Of a stretch of 64,000 nucleotides of DNA, positions 1 to 15,200 are shown in pieces. Source of the DNA: Epiperipatus broadwayi (Eukaryota; Onychophora; Udeonychophora; Euonychophora; Peripatidae); NCBI GenBank assembly GCA_028023455.1, contig JAQFVV010012530.1, positions 1,054,001 through 1,118,000 of the forward strand. Reading direction: 5' to 3'. Every line of letters begins with the position of its first letter. Within the stretch, counting starts at the first letter, position 1. Both the position numbers and the translations under genes were made by a program. Below the pieces are notes generated by a model. The model searched no databases. It saw nothing but the letters and a program-made list of their open reading frames with translations, and was not told the DNA's origin.

Positions 1-255
1 GAATAATTTCTATAGCAGTTTCCTCAGAAACCATACTATCTCTAGGAGTTCCTTGTGTTACAGGAGTAAACAAGCCACTATCTGTGGGATGCGTTAGACC
101 ATGTGAAGTAGGAGTACTTCGTTCACAAGGTTCATAAGGTGTCCATAATTTTTCAGAAGAAGCTATAGCTAATCTCTGAAGACAAGAATCACTTGGTAGT
201 TGATACTGCAGTCCACTAGACTGGAACTGACCGGACTTTCGTATACTAAAGGAAT
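1..255 (-). CDS. TSC1: TSC1 exon equivalent to human exon 10 (cut by the window edge)
   Basis: The exon enters in phase 1 after acceptor TTTTTATGTAG and stays open to the window edge (84 full codons and one base). It is Ser/Thr/Pro-rich linker. SSEKLWTPYEPCERSTPTS and LFTPVTQGTPRDS resemble the hamartin stretch around ATLWSPSMV...TPPTSPG. Alignment here is weaker than in the core, but phase, position and the LW(T/S)P motif agree. The segment is probably disordered and could be phosphorylated, by analogy with vertebrate hamartin. Confidence 0.85.
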
Positions 256-3200
256 CTACATAAAAAATAAAAACAAACTAAATTATTACTATTAAGAACT
301 GAATCTATGTACAGAAAATGAACATAATATACTGTACCGCTATGTTAGCTCTACATATTCATAATAATTTTTGTCTAAAAATAATTAAAATAAAATTTTC
401 ATAAATAACATGAAAGTTTCAAAATTAATTGTAAAAAAAAAAAACATAAAAATAAAATCATTATGACTAAAATAAGTTTCATAAAAAGAAATGGTTTTAA
501 TAAATAAATAATATGTATGTCAGAATAAGTTTGAGAGAGTTGTTGTTTATAAAAATTTAGAGTTTTTTTTTAAAAAAAAAGAAAATACAGTTAGTCTGGG
601 GGAAATTCGTAAAGTTTTACGAATTAATTTAAGAGTAATTCAGGGGAGAGAATTTAACTTAGAAAAGTTAAAACTATAAAAGTTTAAAAATAAATCTTTT
701 ACATGAAATTAAAATACTCTCTTTGCATTTAATTTAAAGAAATGAAAATATTTATGTGCGTAAACAACTTGATTTTAAAATATACATTAAAATGTGTATA
801 TATATGTAGGTATAAAAAGAAGTTGAATTTAAAAAAATGGAAAATAAAATTTGTAATATGAAAATTAAGTTAAATTCAAAGATGGCTACAAATAAACAAT
901 GGGAATAATTAAAAAGTTAGATCTAATTAATCTAATAAGGAATGTGAACAGATAATAGGAATTTAATTAATAAATTTAATCAAAAAGAATATTAATCAAG
1001 CTGAACAATAAGAGTAATAGCATATAAATAGGTCCAGAAAAAAAGGTCATCAGAAATCAGATCATATTTCAGCAGTGTTATTCCAGAGTACAAATAAATT
1101 TTATTTTGAGAAAGCCAAGAAAAACATACATTGCTAACAAGAAGTATGCCACTGTACTCCAGTCTCTGACCGCCCTAGCATATTTGAAAGTCTCCAATTA
1201 GCCACCGTGAATATTTAACAACCTGAGCCATTTAAACATTTGTCTGCCGAACTGAAGCAGCAAACATTCCCAGAACTTTTCCAAATCATATAAACAAATA
1301 ACTTATGGAAACTGTGTGTGAGAGATATATATGTTTGATGCTTGATATTTATCTACGCTTTATGTTATTGATAATATATGTGCATGATATATGATGTTAT
1401 ATATTATTATTTTATTCAAAGAAGAAATGATGAATGAATTCATAAATTAGTTCTTAGTTAATTTTAAAATATTTAAAATAAATTATTTTTGGAAAGTAGT
1501 ATTTGTTGGTTGATTCTTTTATTCATGCCACTAATTAAAGCAGTTTATTGTTATATTACCTTTTTGATTGAGCTATTCATGGAATATTTCGAGCACTGGA
1601 TTATGCGCCTACCATCCAGGCATGTTAGTTACTTCTTGTAATTAGCTGGTGTCTGAAGTTTACCTCTAAACAAATAAAATGCTTTGGATAGTAAAGGTTT
1701 GAATCTAGCAGTCGAAGTGGACCATGGTCTGGAAATGTGATCGGGTCATGTTTTGCACAGCTCAGTCTGACCGTTCTCCGCTCTGCTTGAAGGGTTGGTC
1801 CGTTCACATAATATTTATAATATAAAAATTAGTTATGTTTAAAAAAAGATTAAAACCCAATTAAACATTTCTATTTGAATGGACCCGGTTCAATACATTG
1901 GTGTATACATCCAAGCAATAATGTGGTATACCAAAAATAAGGCCTAAAAATTTTGTGCTAGTAACCACTAATATTAGCTGCTTTGTAAATTTATTTTATT
2001 AATTTCTTAAATTTATATTTTCACATTGTTTACAATGTAACAAAATAGTCCATAAAAACAAATTGTTTATGAAAAATCCCTGAAAAACCAAACTCAAGAG
2101 AATATCAGTAAAGATAACCACATTCATTTCCTTTTTCATGTGATCCTTAGCCATTCAAAAGAATTATTAAAAGGTATTTATTTTAGACACAAGTAGTAAT
2201 ACTTTAAACTATATTACATAACAGAATGAGAATCAATTCTATATAATTGCTTTATAAAATTTATAAGCGTGCTAATAAAACCACACACAAAAAGTACATT
2301 TTGGTTGTCAGCTGAATGATTATTAGAAATGAGACTTTTAAAATACACCAGATTTGTTATCCACTTTAAAATGACAGCCCATTACTGTATTGTTTTATTT
2401 TCTATCAAAAAAATTTTAGATTCAAAAAGTGACTGAATATGCAACCAAAATTTCACATTATTTGTTAAATTGTAGGGTACTCTTATTTATTTTGTTCCCC
2501 GTCCCTCCAACCAAATTCCTTGAGAAAAAATATTTAAAAATATTGTATACATTCACTTTTATGAATGCTATGTAAATGAATAATAGGTAAATTGTCATTG
2601 TTTTCAATTTAACTTTGTATGACAAATTTTTAAAAAAAAATGTTTGGATTCTTCAAAGTTTTCTAATATTAAATAGAAATAATAAATAGTGTATTTATGT
2701 AGCTTTTGATTACATATGTAATATAGAGAAGGAAATAAACCTCTGGTCATGCGCTTTCACAAATTTACATCGGCTCAACTGTAAGCATCAGTTTATGGAC
2801 CACTTATGCTTAGAGCTTATCATTATATAAGCCAATCTTTGATCAATGTGATGAAATCAGAGTTTTAATCTAATCGCAAGTGGTTAAAAATGAAATTCTA
2901 TCTCCTATTATAGAATCAATAAATTTATACAATTCATTTCTCAAATTATATATCAGGCACACAATACCTTAAAGCCCTGATTTCAGCACAGTGAGCAAAG
3001 GTTGGTTTATATAACAATAAGCTCTAAGCATAAGTGGTCCACTTACGCTTTTTAAACTGACGCTTAGCACATGACCTATGTTAAACAGAAATGTTTTTTA
3101 GCACTGCAATATTGCCATAAGTCTCTGCAAACTATCAAATAGGTAATAAAATATAGAATTACAATGTAAATCTTGTAATTTTTTTTTAAAAAGCTGAATA

Positions 3201-6200
3201 AAATAATGTATACAAACCGGAAAAAAATATAAATTCCAATCGCAATACATAAAATATCATTATATATTGCAGTATTTATGTACATATGGTAAAGTGTGGT
3301 GGCATATCGTAATATTTAAAAACTAAAAAAAAAAAGAAAGAAAAATTAAAAATAGTTCCATAAACACTATTAAATTTTTTTTAAATGGAATTCATTTTTT
3401 TTAGATACGTACAATGAAAGTTATTTGTGTTTGATATTTACTATTTAATTAAAGTAAAAATTGGAGGAAATAGAAATGCATACAGATTGTTGATCCAGAT
3501 AAATAAAAGAAAGATATTCCAAACGTAAGTGATTACAATCAAAAGTTTTGCTAATAATTAAATATGACTCCTAAGGAATTTATTAAAAAAAGAGAACTTA
3601 ATAACTAAAATGAAAAAAAGAATGTACAAGGACTTGCATTCTGGTAACAAAACAAAAGATAAAAAAAAATATATGTGCAGAAAAATCTAAAAATTGGTCA
3701 AGGATATAAAAAGAAATAACAACTTTGAGCAGTATTCTTATTCTTCTTCTTTTGGCTGGTTGTTTCTGTGGTTTTGGATAGAGAAAATGCCTCTGTCGAG
3801 AACTACCCATATGCTGATTAGGACGTCATGCGGAAATGGAAACTGAGCACGTGTGGTCATCTTCTTTTGTCATAATGAGGTTACTCCAAAAACCTTTCAA
3901 GTCTAGCCTTAAAATGGACAAGGAAAGTGAAAATGTTGACAGAAGAAATCAAAGCTAACTACCAACGAGCATTTCATCCCAAGAAATACATGTATGCTAC
4001 AATAATTTACAATCTACATAAACCCGTGAAACTTACCAGTAAGTTATAATTTATACTCTAACTTGTGTCTGATTCAATGTTTGCAAACTAAATTTAACTA
4101 TAAACTTTAACTATGCATTTCAAATCCCAATAAAGACACATTTATTTTATCCATGGATTGCTTCCTAGAAAGAACTTAATAAGAGAACTGAAATATGAAA
4201 TGTTTGAATTAATTATTTGATTAACATTATTATCTGGATGAGCATGTATAATTTCTCTCCAATTTATTAATAATTCTCATTTAAATATTTTAATTTGCCT
4301 TAGTAAAATATTTACCATTAATATCAATTTTTCATTGTATGTTCTTAATTTTAGTTTATTATATTTTATTTTAAAGTTGTAAGAAATGTATAAATTACCT
4401 ATGTTAACATGTTTGTTTAATATCCAAACAAATTACCTATGCCAACACATTCGTATAATATCCAAACACCAGAGAAAATTCATAAAAAAGATTAAATGAT
4501 ATGAAAACAAATTTTCTAGAATATTCTATTTAGTTATTTGCTGTAAATCTACGAGATGTGATATGGTGGGAAGCAGTGGGTCTACAGATCCTGGCACCCT
4601 CTTAAATAAAAAACTGATTCTGCCGGCAGTACAAAATCCGAATAAAAAAATTAAGCGAGTTAATCTGGAAATGTTCTGTGAAGCTTTCTAATACCCAGAA
4701 TGAATAAATGCAGACATAACTTGATCAATAAATATATTAAAAATGTATAATGTATAAAACCTAAATTGTCTGAAAATGTTACAATATATATATATAATTA
4801 GGGGCTAGTCACTCTATTAAAAGTACGAAGAATAAAATCTATTCTCTTTAATTAAATTTATATCTCATAGACATTTATCTAAAAACTTGTTGATTACCAA
4901 CTATGACATCATATGTATATCACTCTGAATCAATCAACTCAGATTAGGGACCCCGTAGCCTACACTGAAAATTGACTAAATGCAAAGATACATCGTCCCA
5001 AAATTTTAATCCAAGATGGTAAATGATATTCAATCACATACAGGTGCTAAATAAAAATAGTTGCATGACACGTAATGGATTTTTGTATATACCATCAAAG
5101 ATCGATCTGCATTTGCAAATAAAAAAATACCAGAGTAAAATTATTTTAAGTGGCAAACATACTGGTAAAAGAGATTATTTAATGTTTTCTTCATCTTTAA
5201 GACATACATCTAATTTTAATATTTATATAATATTTGAAATTACTAAAAATAATGTAGAAAAATTTATTGATCTAATTATTAACCTAACAATATTTAATCA
5301 GGACAGTTTATTGTCGAAGTACACTGTAATGGATACCACCCAAACACATGGCTAAAAGATTGGAAGAATAATTATCATTTAGTAACATCAATGCTTAAAA
5401 TACTTGGCTAAGAAAGTGAATAAATCATTATCATTTGATAACAACAATGCTTTTTTTAAGGGTTTTGAAGTCACAAACGAATTCAAAAAAAAATTATTAA
5501 GGAAAGCTTTAGGTATCATTTTCAAAAAATTTTGTTGAAAATAATGAAAATCCATTAAATCAAATTTATGAACGTTCTTTACTCAACTTAAAGACTTTAT
5601 TATCTCCAGGATAGCAAGAGATACAGAATCATTACCAAGATATTTGTAAAATCCCAACCAAGAAACATATTTCTTAGGGATTTCATTAAATCACTTTATT
5701 TTGCCATTATATGCAAAAAGTGGACAGTTACTAGCTATGTTGTTTGCGATTAGACTTCGACCATTTCTGAAGTAGATAAAGGCAATAACTGTGGCTTGTC
5801 TTGAACCTATTGATCAGGCATCAACATAAGCAACATCATTTTCAACATCAACTATTATCAATCCACTACAGTATGAAGGTCTCTTCAACTTCAATCCATC
5901 TTCTCTGATTTCTAGCTTCTCTTCTCCACTTCACTCCTGCAAACTTTCTTATTTCATCCATCCACCACACATATGATCTTTTTCTGGGTCTTTTACAATC
6001 TCTTGGAATCTAGTATAAGATTTCAACTGTCCATCTATTATCATCTCTTCTATCAATATGACCAGCCCAACTCAACTTGTCTCTCAATGATGTCAGTAAC
6101 ACCTATTTGTTCTCTTACCCATGTATTGCACTTTTAATCTTTTCGTTACTCCTAACATGCATCTCTCCGTATTTCTTTGAGTGGTCTGAAGTCTCTGCAT

Positions 6201-9200
6201 TGCTCTTCTGTTGAGTGTCCAAGTCTCAGATCCATAAGTAAGAACTGGTAAAACAGATTTATTAAAAACTTTCCTTTTCAAACACATCGGTATATTTCCT
6301 TTTAATATTAAGTTACTTCTACCAAAAGCACTCCAGCCAAGTTTAATTCTATGATTAATTTTATCCATTATGTTTCCATCTGTAGTAATAATAAGACCAA
6401 GGTATTTTTAATTAACTTCTAATTCATCAAAATCAATCTTTGTTTTCAACTTTTGAGAAAATTCATTAAATATTACTTTAGTCTTTTTAATATTTACCTT
6501 TAGACCTACTTTCTTACTTTCATATGACAACTCTTGCAACATTTTCTATAGGTCTAAAGCATTATTTACAAAAATGACTACATCATCTGCAAAATCCAAA
6601 TGACTTGCATACTCTCCATTTACTTTTACTTCTTTAGCTTCTCATTTTAATCCACAAAATATTTCTTGCAGTACTGCTGTAAAACGTTTTGGAGATATGG
6701 ACTCACTCCGTCTTACCCCATCTTAATGTTAACCTTTATATTATCATATTGTAATCTAATTGTATATACACGTTAATTGTAAACATTTAACATAGTTCAA
6801 AGAGAAGTACTATATATGAATGACGTTTCATACAATCTCCAAATAAATAGTTAATAATCATCAAAGCTTGCCATTAATGAAACAAAGATAAATCATCAAT
6901 CGAAATTCATAATCATGCCCACTAAAATTAATTATATAACAACGTTCATAATAAATGTCCTTATCTATAGTAGTGGCAGTAATAGTTTCTCCACTTGAAT
7001 AGTAAAATTGAAGTTTATCTACAAATTTAGTTCTGGATTATAATTCATTTGTTAATTCGTAATGTAAAAAACAAACTTAAACCAGAAATTTTAAGAGCAG
7101 TTCTTTTCACTCTATTCTAGAGCCCTATACACTAAACCTGAATAATGACCCAATATTAGATGGTATTATGCTATAATATCTATCTCACCAACCAGTTTCT
7201 TGTTTTCATAAGTGAGAATTTAAGATTTAAAACAGGAACCAATGCACTTGTACATTTAGCATCCACTTTTTATTCTAGATTTAAATCCTGAGCCCTTACA
7301 GACAAAGACAAAAGCCAGAAATAAGTTCAGTAATTTGGATATTACGCATTATGATGTTCGACATTCATTGATTATTTAAATTTGAAGTAGAAAGTTTTTA
7401 AGTAAGATAAAGACTTCAGCTTTTGGAAACATGAGTAAGCTGAGTAACCTCATATCAGATTTGTATAACTTTTTAAGTAAGTTGACTTGGATTCAAAAAT
7501 CTTGTTTTGTTTTAATTTCAAGCTATTATTTTGAATAGCATAAAGAAGAAAATATGATTTATTTGATGCATAAGTATATTAGTTCCAGTTTTGAATGCTA
7601 GGTTTGGATTAAAATAAAAGACAAAACTGATCTGGAATATGGATAATATTGAACTATCTGGTAATCAATAATTACTCAGGCTTACAGTAGGGGGGTTATA
7701 GATTACAGTTAAGAGAACTATCTGATGAAGCAAATGACTAAGCACATGCGAAATTATGATTTTTTTTTTTTAAAGGGGGGGGGGTATAAAATATAAAAAA
7801 ATTGGACAAATTTGTTTACTTTATTGATCATGGATTTAATTTACTTTAAAACATATGGTAGCCCCAAAAAGTAATTTTACAAAAATCAATGAAGTTAGAA
7901 TCCAGAAAAAGCTTTAATCAAAAGAGGTCAAAATATGCAGCCGCCAAAAGTAATTTTACAAAAATCAATGAAGTTACAATCCAGGAAAAGCCTTAATCAA
8001 AAGAGGTCAAAATATGCAGCACATATATAATGACTCTCATCTCAGACCACAGAACTCATAGTCAAAACAGACATTTGTTTGAATATCTCAAAATTCTGCC
8101 TGCATAATAAGCAGACGATGTCAAAATAATAATAGTATAGTACAGTACATTTTAAAAAATTAGATACATCATCATAATTGCATATTTCATTTAAGAATTG
8201 GGGTGAGACTTTTAGTACATTTTATTAACCGTATCTAGATTTTAATATATTTATAGAAAGTCAGTAGTTAGGCACTAAATTATTGAAAAATATAACATTT
8301 TACTTGTTTATTTAGTTTCAGTTTGTAAAAATAAATTTATCAACATTTAAATGCCAATTATCCCCTAACGATCTCTACTTCTTTTTGCTCAATGCTGTTC
8401 TCTATTTTGTTATCAATTGTCCATTTATTATTTTTTAAACTTTTTATTCTGAGATAATCTCCAAAGAAATATTAACCTCTATATAGAAAGTTATTATTAA
8501 TATATCTTCTTTACTTTTTTTGCATTTCTTCATATATTCATATATATTACTTTTTATAAATCTCTTCATATACACTTTAATGCAACAGTTATACAATTAT
8601 ATGTTTAAATGTGTTAGCTCTGATGAAGACTGCAGGACAGTTGAAATTGTTAAAAAAAATAAAGGAGGAATTATATAAAATTGCATTAAAGTGTATATGA
8701 GGAGATTTATAAAAAAATAATATATAGAAAGTTCAAACTAATGTGATTAAAATACATAGAATATTTTAACACTTCAAACTGTAATTTAAAATGTGCTGGA
8801 TTGGCTTTACAATTTCTTCCTGAATAAAAAAAATTGCGAAGAAAATCCCACAATTCAAGGAAAGGTTTGTTCTTAGAATGGTTTTTAATTGCTCTGCCAA
8901 CATTAAGCAGACTATTTGATAAATAAGCTCTCTTCTTTGTTAGCTATTCTTAAAAAATTACAAGTTGATTTTATTATCAGTAATTATTCTTAGCCTGCCT
9001 CTGCTTGGTTTAGTCCTGTAGTAGCATGGCGGACTTGAGAGCTAATAATCCATAGATTAATTTTCAGCCGAATGAAATCAAAACTAAATTTCTATATAAA
9101 ATTGTTGTGGTCAATTTCTAGTTAGATATTCAAACACTATATGACCTCCCAGGCAACTAGCTGTATTATTATTAATATTATTATTGTTTTATTTTGCCAA

Positions 9201-12200
9201 ACATTATGTTTCATATTACTCTTAGAAGTCACTCATTCACTGAAAAAAAATTAATACTGTAATCACATAAGTTTGTCCCAAATTCTACTATTAATGTAAC
9301 AAAAATTACATCTTACTTGAAGAAGTAGTAAATTTACTTTGTTAATAATAATAAACAAAATATTAACAAATGTGTGGTTTAGTGTAATGGTAGCATAACA
9401 GACTCTGTGGCATAAAGTCCTCAAATCGATTCGAGATCTGGTACTTGAACTACTTATGAATTCCGGAGCAATAATGTCATTCAATTATTTATTTTTATTT
9501 AAACATTTAGTTAATTTTAATAGCAAATTAAGTTTATAGATATAATAAACACCTCCACATTTCCCCATTCTTTTCAAATTCATATAAATAAAGATATAAT
9601 AAAAGACAAATGACCCCCAAGATGCACTTTGTGCTGAACCAGCACTCATCAGTTGGCTCAGGTTACTATCTCTCATATATATCTCTACTACATGCAAAGT
9701 ATTTATCTAGAGTATATTGTTACATTTACCGTTGTCAAACGTCCCTCCACTCACAATTTTGACGCCATCCATTTCAGATAAATACCCTAATGATTATTAC
9801 TAATCATTTTCGAAACTAGAAATTATCTCTAGCACAGGTATAAACTTTATACCTCAGTTAAAAATTAATATATCTGATTTTTTAAATGTGTTTATTACAT
9901 TATCTATAAAGATATTACATACAGGAGAGAGAAAGGTGAATAACTCCATGTAGATAAATTTAAAAAATCAAATATATTAATCTTTAACTGAGGTTTAAAG
10001 TTTATATCTGTGCTAGAGATAATCTCTAGTTTCAAAAATGATTAGTAATAATCATTAGTGTATTTATCTGAAATGGATGGGGTCAAAGTTGTGAGTGGAG
10101 GGAGTTTGACAATGGTAAATGAAAATGTAACAAATTAAGTTTATTTTTTTGCCACTTCATTAAAAAAAAGAAAAAATTAACTTTTCACTTATTAACAGAA
10201 AAATGACTTCTTCCAAAGTTTTATAACAATTGAACAATACAAAAAAAAAGATTTTTTTTTTCTTTTTTAGAAATATATATATATATTATCTTTATTAACA
10301 ATTAAAATATTAATTATAAAGCACCCTTTATTTGAAATATTATTCTTGAAATGCTTTAAATTTTTTATTTAAAAGTAATATAGGCTTTACAAAATTGTTT
10401 CCAATATGGCAACATTGAGTAAATATAGTCATTTAGAGAAACTGCACTTTATTATATTATGGCAATGTTCCCCCCCACCTTCCAACACCCACAAATAAAA
10501 TATCATCAAACATCACATGATCACTATTCTTTATGCTTACACAAGCCGTTTTCCATGAGGCAAAACTCTCCATACAGTAGTATCACTTAGTGCAAGCCAG
10601 GTTTGTGCATAAAATCCCTATCTAGTGCCTACTCATCCAATATCATCAGATAGTTTCTAGATTTTGGTTTTTACCAGTGAGGAGCCTTGGATATGAGAGA
10701 ACTACACCCAGATCTTAGAATCTAATGCAACCCTCCAGTAGCCATCTTTTACTTTTTTAGCTAACTATAAAGCTTTGAGTCCAAAATGAAAACACAATAA
10801 TGATTTCAAACTAAATTCATTAGCTTGTATAGTTGTATATATCTGAACTCAGTTCAGAATCCATACTTTTTGGTGTCTTTGGTTCTTTAATAATCCCAGT
10901 CACCATAATCCTATTGGGCACCAAAATCACATGATCACCATTCTTTATACCCACATAAGCTGTTTTTCACAGAGGCAAAACTCTCCATACAGTAGTGTCA
11001 CTCAGTGCAAACCAAAGTTAGCTAAAAAAAGTAAAAGGTGGTTCCTGAAGGGTTGCATTAGATCCTAAAATCTAGATTCAATGCTCTCAGATCCAAGGCT
11101 CCTCACTGATGAAAGCCTCAAATTAGAAACTAGTCTGGAGATATTGGATGAGTAAGCAGCACTAGATAGGGATTTCATACACATACATTCCTGCATCCGT
11201 TGATTACTCTGGCTTGCACTGAGTGGTGCTATTGTATAGAAAGTTTTGACTCTGTGAACAAATAAAATAGATTACGCAAAAAGTTGTAAAATAGATGGAC
11301 TATTATCTATAGTTACTTTATTGTAATATTATTGTTTTATTTTGTTTTTCAACTTTCTCTCCAATATTTAATTAATTGTGCTGATAAAATAATTAATAAA
11401 ATATAATCATATCAACAAAATAATAATATTGTAATCCAAATTTTGACCTGTCTTGTATAATAGTAATAACACAATGGACTAAATACTTTATGAATTTGTC
11501 AATGAAAAAAAAATATATATAATTCATCTAATGGTCTCTTAATCGTGAATTTGTGGAAGATCAATCAATCCCCTGTTCAGATGTTATTGTGTGTTAATGC
11601 ATATCTTTTTTTTAAAAAAAAAAAAACTAAATTTGATAAAAATAGTCATTTTTACATTACCCTGGATTTGTTTTTGATGGACTGGAGAGGTCCCTGGTCC
11701 ATGAGAAGATTCTAAAGAACTGCTTGTTTTATAACTAATATCTTTTGATAAACCAAACGTAATGTTTGAACTATCTTCTTTGGTTGCTTCAAGTGCATCA
11801 AGAGAAATACTCGCACATTCTACTACAATGTCATGTGCTTCCATGGCTTTCCACCTATAGTTAGAAAGTATTAAAACAGTTGATAAAGAGATTAACGATA
11901 TATACAAATTGTGTATATGTATTTTGGAGGGAATAGTAATATATTTAATTAAAAACATACAATTTCAACATAGATAATAAATGTATGCTTTGCATAATAT
12001 ATATATATATATAATTATAATTAATCACAGTTGTGAATAAATATATCCAAGATTATCATTTGAAAATTGTTGCTATAGCAACTGATGTACTTCAAGCTTC
12101 ATCCTTCAACAATATATGTAAAAAAATTAAAAAAATTGACCATCTTTTTTTTAAGTTCTCTTTGGTTATAAAGATTGTCATGAACAACTTTTGCCAAAGA

Positions 12201-15200
12201 AGTGTGTTTTAAACAATTTAGATACATAGTGTAAAATAATTAAACTGAATGATTTTAAAATGAATAAATATTCTTTACTTTGCTATCTAAAAAATCAACT
12301 GGTTTAAAAATTATTTTATTCATTCCTTTAGCAATCTTCTTTATACTCAAAGAGAAATTAATAAAAGGATCCATTTTTTTATACATATTGTTAAAAGCTG
12401 AGGCTAGATGACGCATCAATTGTTATAAAAACATTTATTATTAAACAAAACCTCGAACTTATATATACATAAAACTAACAATGAATGGCACATTGTGCCA
12501 AGAAAAAAATAATAAAATTTTACTGACTTATGTTTGAAAAAAAAAATTAAACAACAAGTTTAATTACTAAAAAAAACCCTGTTAAATTTTTATATTTTAA
12601 TTTTTTAGTATGTAAAGCAATCTCTAGGCAGTGGAATGCAATTTGTTACAGGCAATAAATTTTAAAAACATATATAATGTATAAAATTATGTAGACACAT
12701 CAAGAGGAGATAGTTATTCTGCTTTAAGTATAATAACTGAACTCTTCCTGGGGGATACATAATTTTAATAATCTTTTTAAAAGAAGGGAATGAGACATCC
12801 TATCACTTACAATCAAAAAAATGTCAAAAGAATTCTGTTGATATCTGGACAAGAATATGAGTAAATAAGTATAATTTTTGTCACAATTTTTATAATTAGA
12901 CTTTTTAAAAAAAACCACACACAATTTATTAAACAGATTACTTAAAATAACAATAATGTCTCTGACTTGCAAGGTTTGTTACAGTAATGAACTCAAAGCT
13001 AAAGTCATGGATCACAGCTCAACTGTTATTCTGAAATTTGAACACAGACAGACCAAATCCATTACTTTAAAGGCTCTGCCTTATAACTACCATACTAGTT
13101 TATAGCATTTCAATAAGCTGTAGACACTTATTCCTTTGAATAAAACAATAATTATTTTAAAAACCATTAATTCTTTGTTTCTGTAGTTTTTGTTTAAAAA
13201 AAAAAAACTGGATTGTGATGATACGCATTTGAAAACTTTTAAAATGTCACAGTATGATGTTCAACATATTCAAATAATATAAACAAATTATTCCGTTCAC
13301 ATTACTTAGTATTTGGAGGAAACTCAAGTAATGAAAGTCTATTATGTAATCATTTAAATAATTTGAAATTTCTGCAAAAAAGCAACTTTTATTCATCTCA
13401 CTGCTTAATTATGTAAACCACTTTCAGAAGATACAAAGTTGAAGAGTTGAATGATTTTGTTGTTTCAATTTGTAAAAAAATTCTGAAACATTTTCTGTAA
13501 TTCTCATTAAATATGAACTTTTTACTTTAAAAATTATGAAAAATCCAATATCGTTTAAGATACCAAGATGAATTTTACATGGAAAAAGATGAAAGAAAAT
13601 GCATAAAGAATTCAAAACTTAAAAAGAAAATCATTTAAAAAAAAGAAAAAAATGCAGTTATGTGAATTTGAAAGTAATAGTAAAAGAATAATGGAAATGA
13701 AACAACAGATTTACAGAATAAAATTAATACAGTATTATGATCCAATAAACATCACATGTTTACCATTTTTTATGCTTGCTTATAACTGTTATTAAGAAAG
13801 GCAAAACTCACTATACGTATTGCCACACACAGCAAGTTAGAGTAATCAATGGATGCCAGAAGGCTTGTGCATAAAATCCCTATTTAGTGCCTACTCATCC
13901 AATATCCCCAGACTAGTTTCTGGCTTGTGGCCTTCATCAGTGAGGAGCCTTGGATCTGAAAGCACTGCACCTAAATCTTAGGAAATTGTGCCAGAAGGCT
14001 TGTGCATAAAATCCCTATTTAGTGCCTACTCATCCAATATCCCCAGACTAGTTTCTGGCTTGTGACCTTCATCAGTGAGGAGCCTTGGATCTGAAAGCAC
14101 TACACCTAAATCTTAGGATCTAAAATGTGTAGGTACTAAAATGTATAGGTACTGAACTGAGTTCAGACCTATATGACTATATAAGCTGATGGGCTTGAAT
14201 TAAAAATGTTAAGGTGTTTTCAATTTAAAACTCATAGTTTTGTAGTTAAGTGAAGATAAAAGGTGGCTGCTGGAGGGTTGCATTAGATCCTAAGATCTAG
14301 GTGTGGTGCTCTCAGACTCAAGGTTCCTCACTGACGAAGGCCACAAGCCAGAAACTAGTCTGGGGATATTGGATGAGTAGGCACTACATGGGGATTTTAT
14401 GTACAAGCTTTCTGGCATCCATTGATTACTCTAGCTTGCTGTGCATAGCAATATGTATAGTGAGTTTTGCCTGTTTTAATAACAGTTATAAGCAAGCATA
14501 AGAAATGGTGATCATGTGATGTTTATTGGCTTAAAACCAACCATGTCTAATAGGATAGTGGTGGCTATGATTATTGAAGAACCAAAGACACCAAAATGTA
14601 TAGATACTGAACTGAGTTCAGACCTATATGACTATATAAGCTGATGAGCTTGAATTAAAAATGTTAAGGTGTTTTCAATTTAAGACTCATAGTTTTGATG
14701 TTAAGTGGAGATTAAAAGGTGGCTGCTGGAGGGTTGCATTAGATCCTAAGATCTAGGTGTGGTGCTCTCAGATCCAAGGCTCCTCACTGACCAAGGCCAC
14801 AAGCCAGAAACTAGTCTGGGAATATTGGATGAGTAGGCACTAGATGGGGATTTTAAGCACAAGCCTTCTGGCATTCATTTATTACTCTAGCTTGCTGTGT
14901 GTGGCAATATGTATAGTTAGTTTTTGCCTATTTTAATAACAATATTATGATGTGAATTTTTTAGGGATAGATTTTTAATTTTTTCCAAATGTTAAAGATA
15001 ATCGGTGACTAAGTTACCCAAACTATTACACTGAATCTAAAGTTGTATCAAAAAACTGTTTAAAGTGAAATCCTATCCACATGGAATCACACTTAAAATA
15101 CCAAGAAATCAAATCATATTTATTTGGACGATTATAGACATGTAAATAATTTTAAAATAACATAGAAGTAGACTGAATTACATGTGAGTTCCCTAAGATC

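Larger units (their letters stand above)
256..11660 (-). other. TSC1 intron (between exons 9 and 10), 11.4 kb
   Basis: This is AT-rich intron with no host exon recognised. It holds inverted-repeat MITEs (2745-3076, 8554-8712, 9718-10133), a degraded RTE copy (5845-6770), a 79-bp tandem duplication (7862-8019), a tRNA-like SINE (9371-9466) and inverted/tandem repeats (10470-11260). A slightly GC-richer patch at 1570-1810 has no recognisable identity. Other stretches (256-1560, 3100-5840, 6780-7860) are plain AT-rich DNA. Confidence 0.9.

Noticed and set aside
1890-1960. CCAAAAATAAGGCCTAAAAA resembling the end of the 55205-56043 element
   Set aside because: No TIR, TA pair or second end nearby. 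Too short to separate from chance.
5023-5355. 110-residue plus-strand open frame
   Set aside because: AT-driven composition, no recognisable family, no splice or promoter context.
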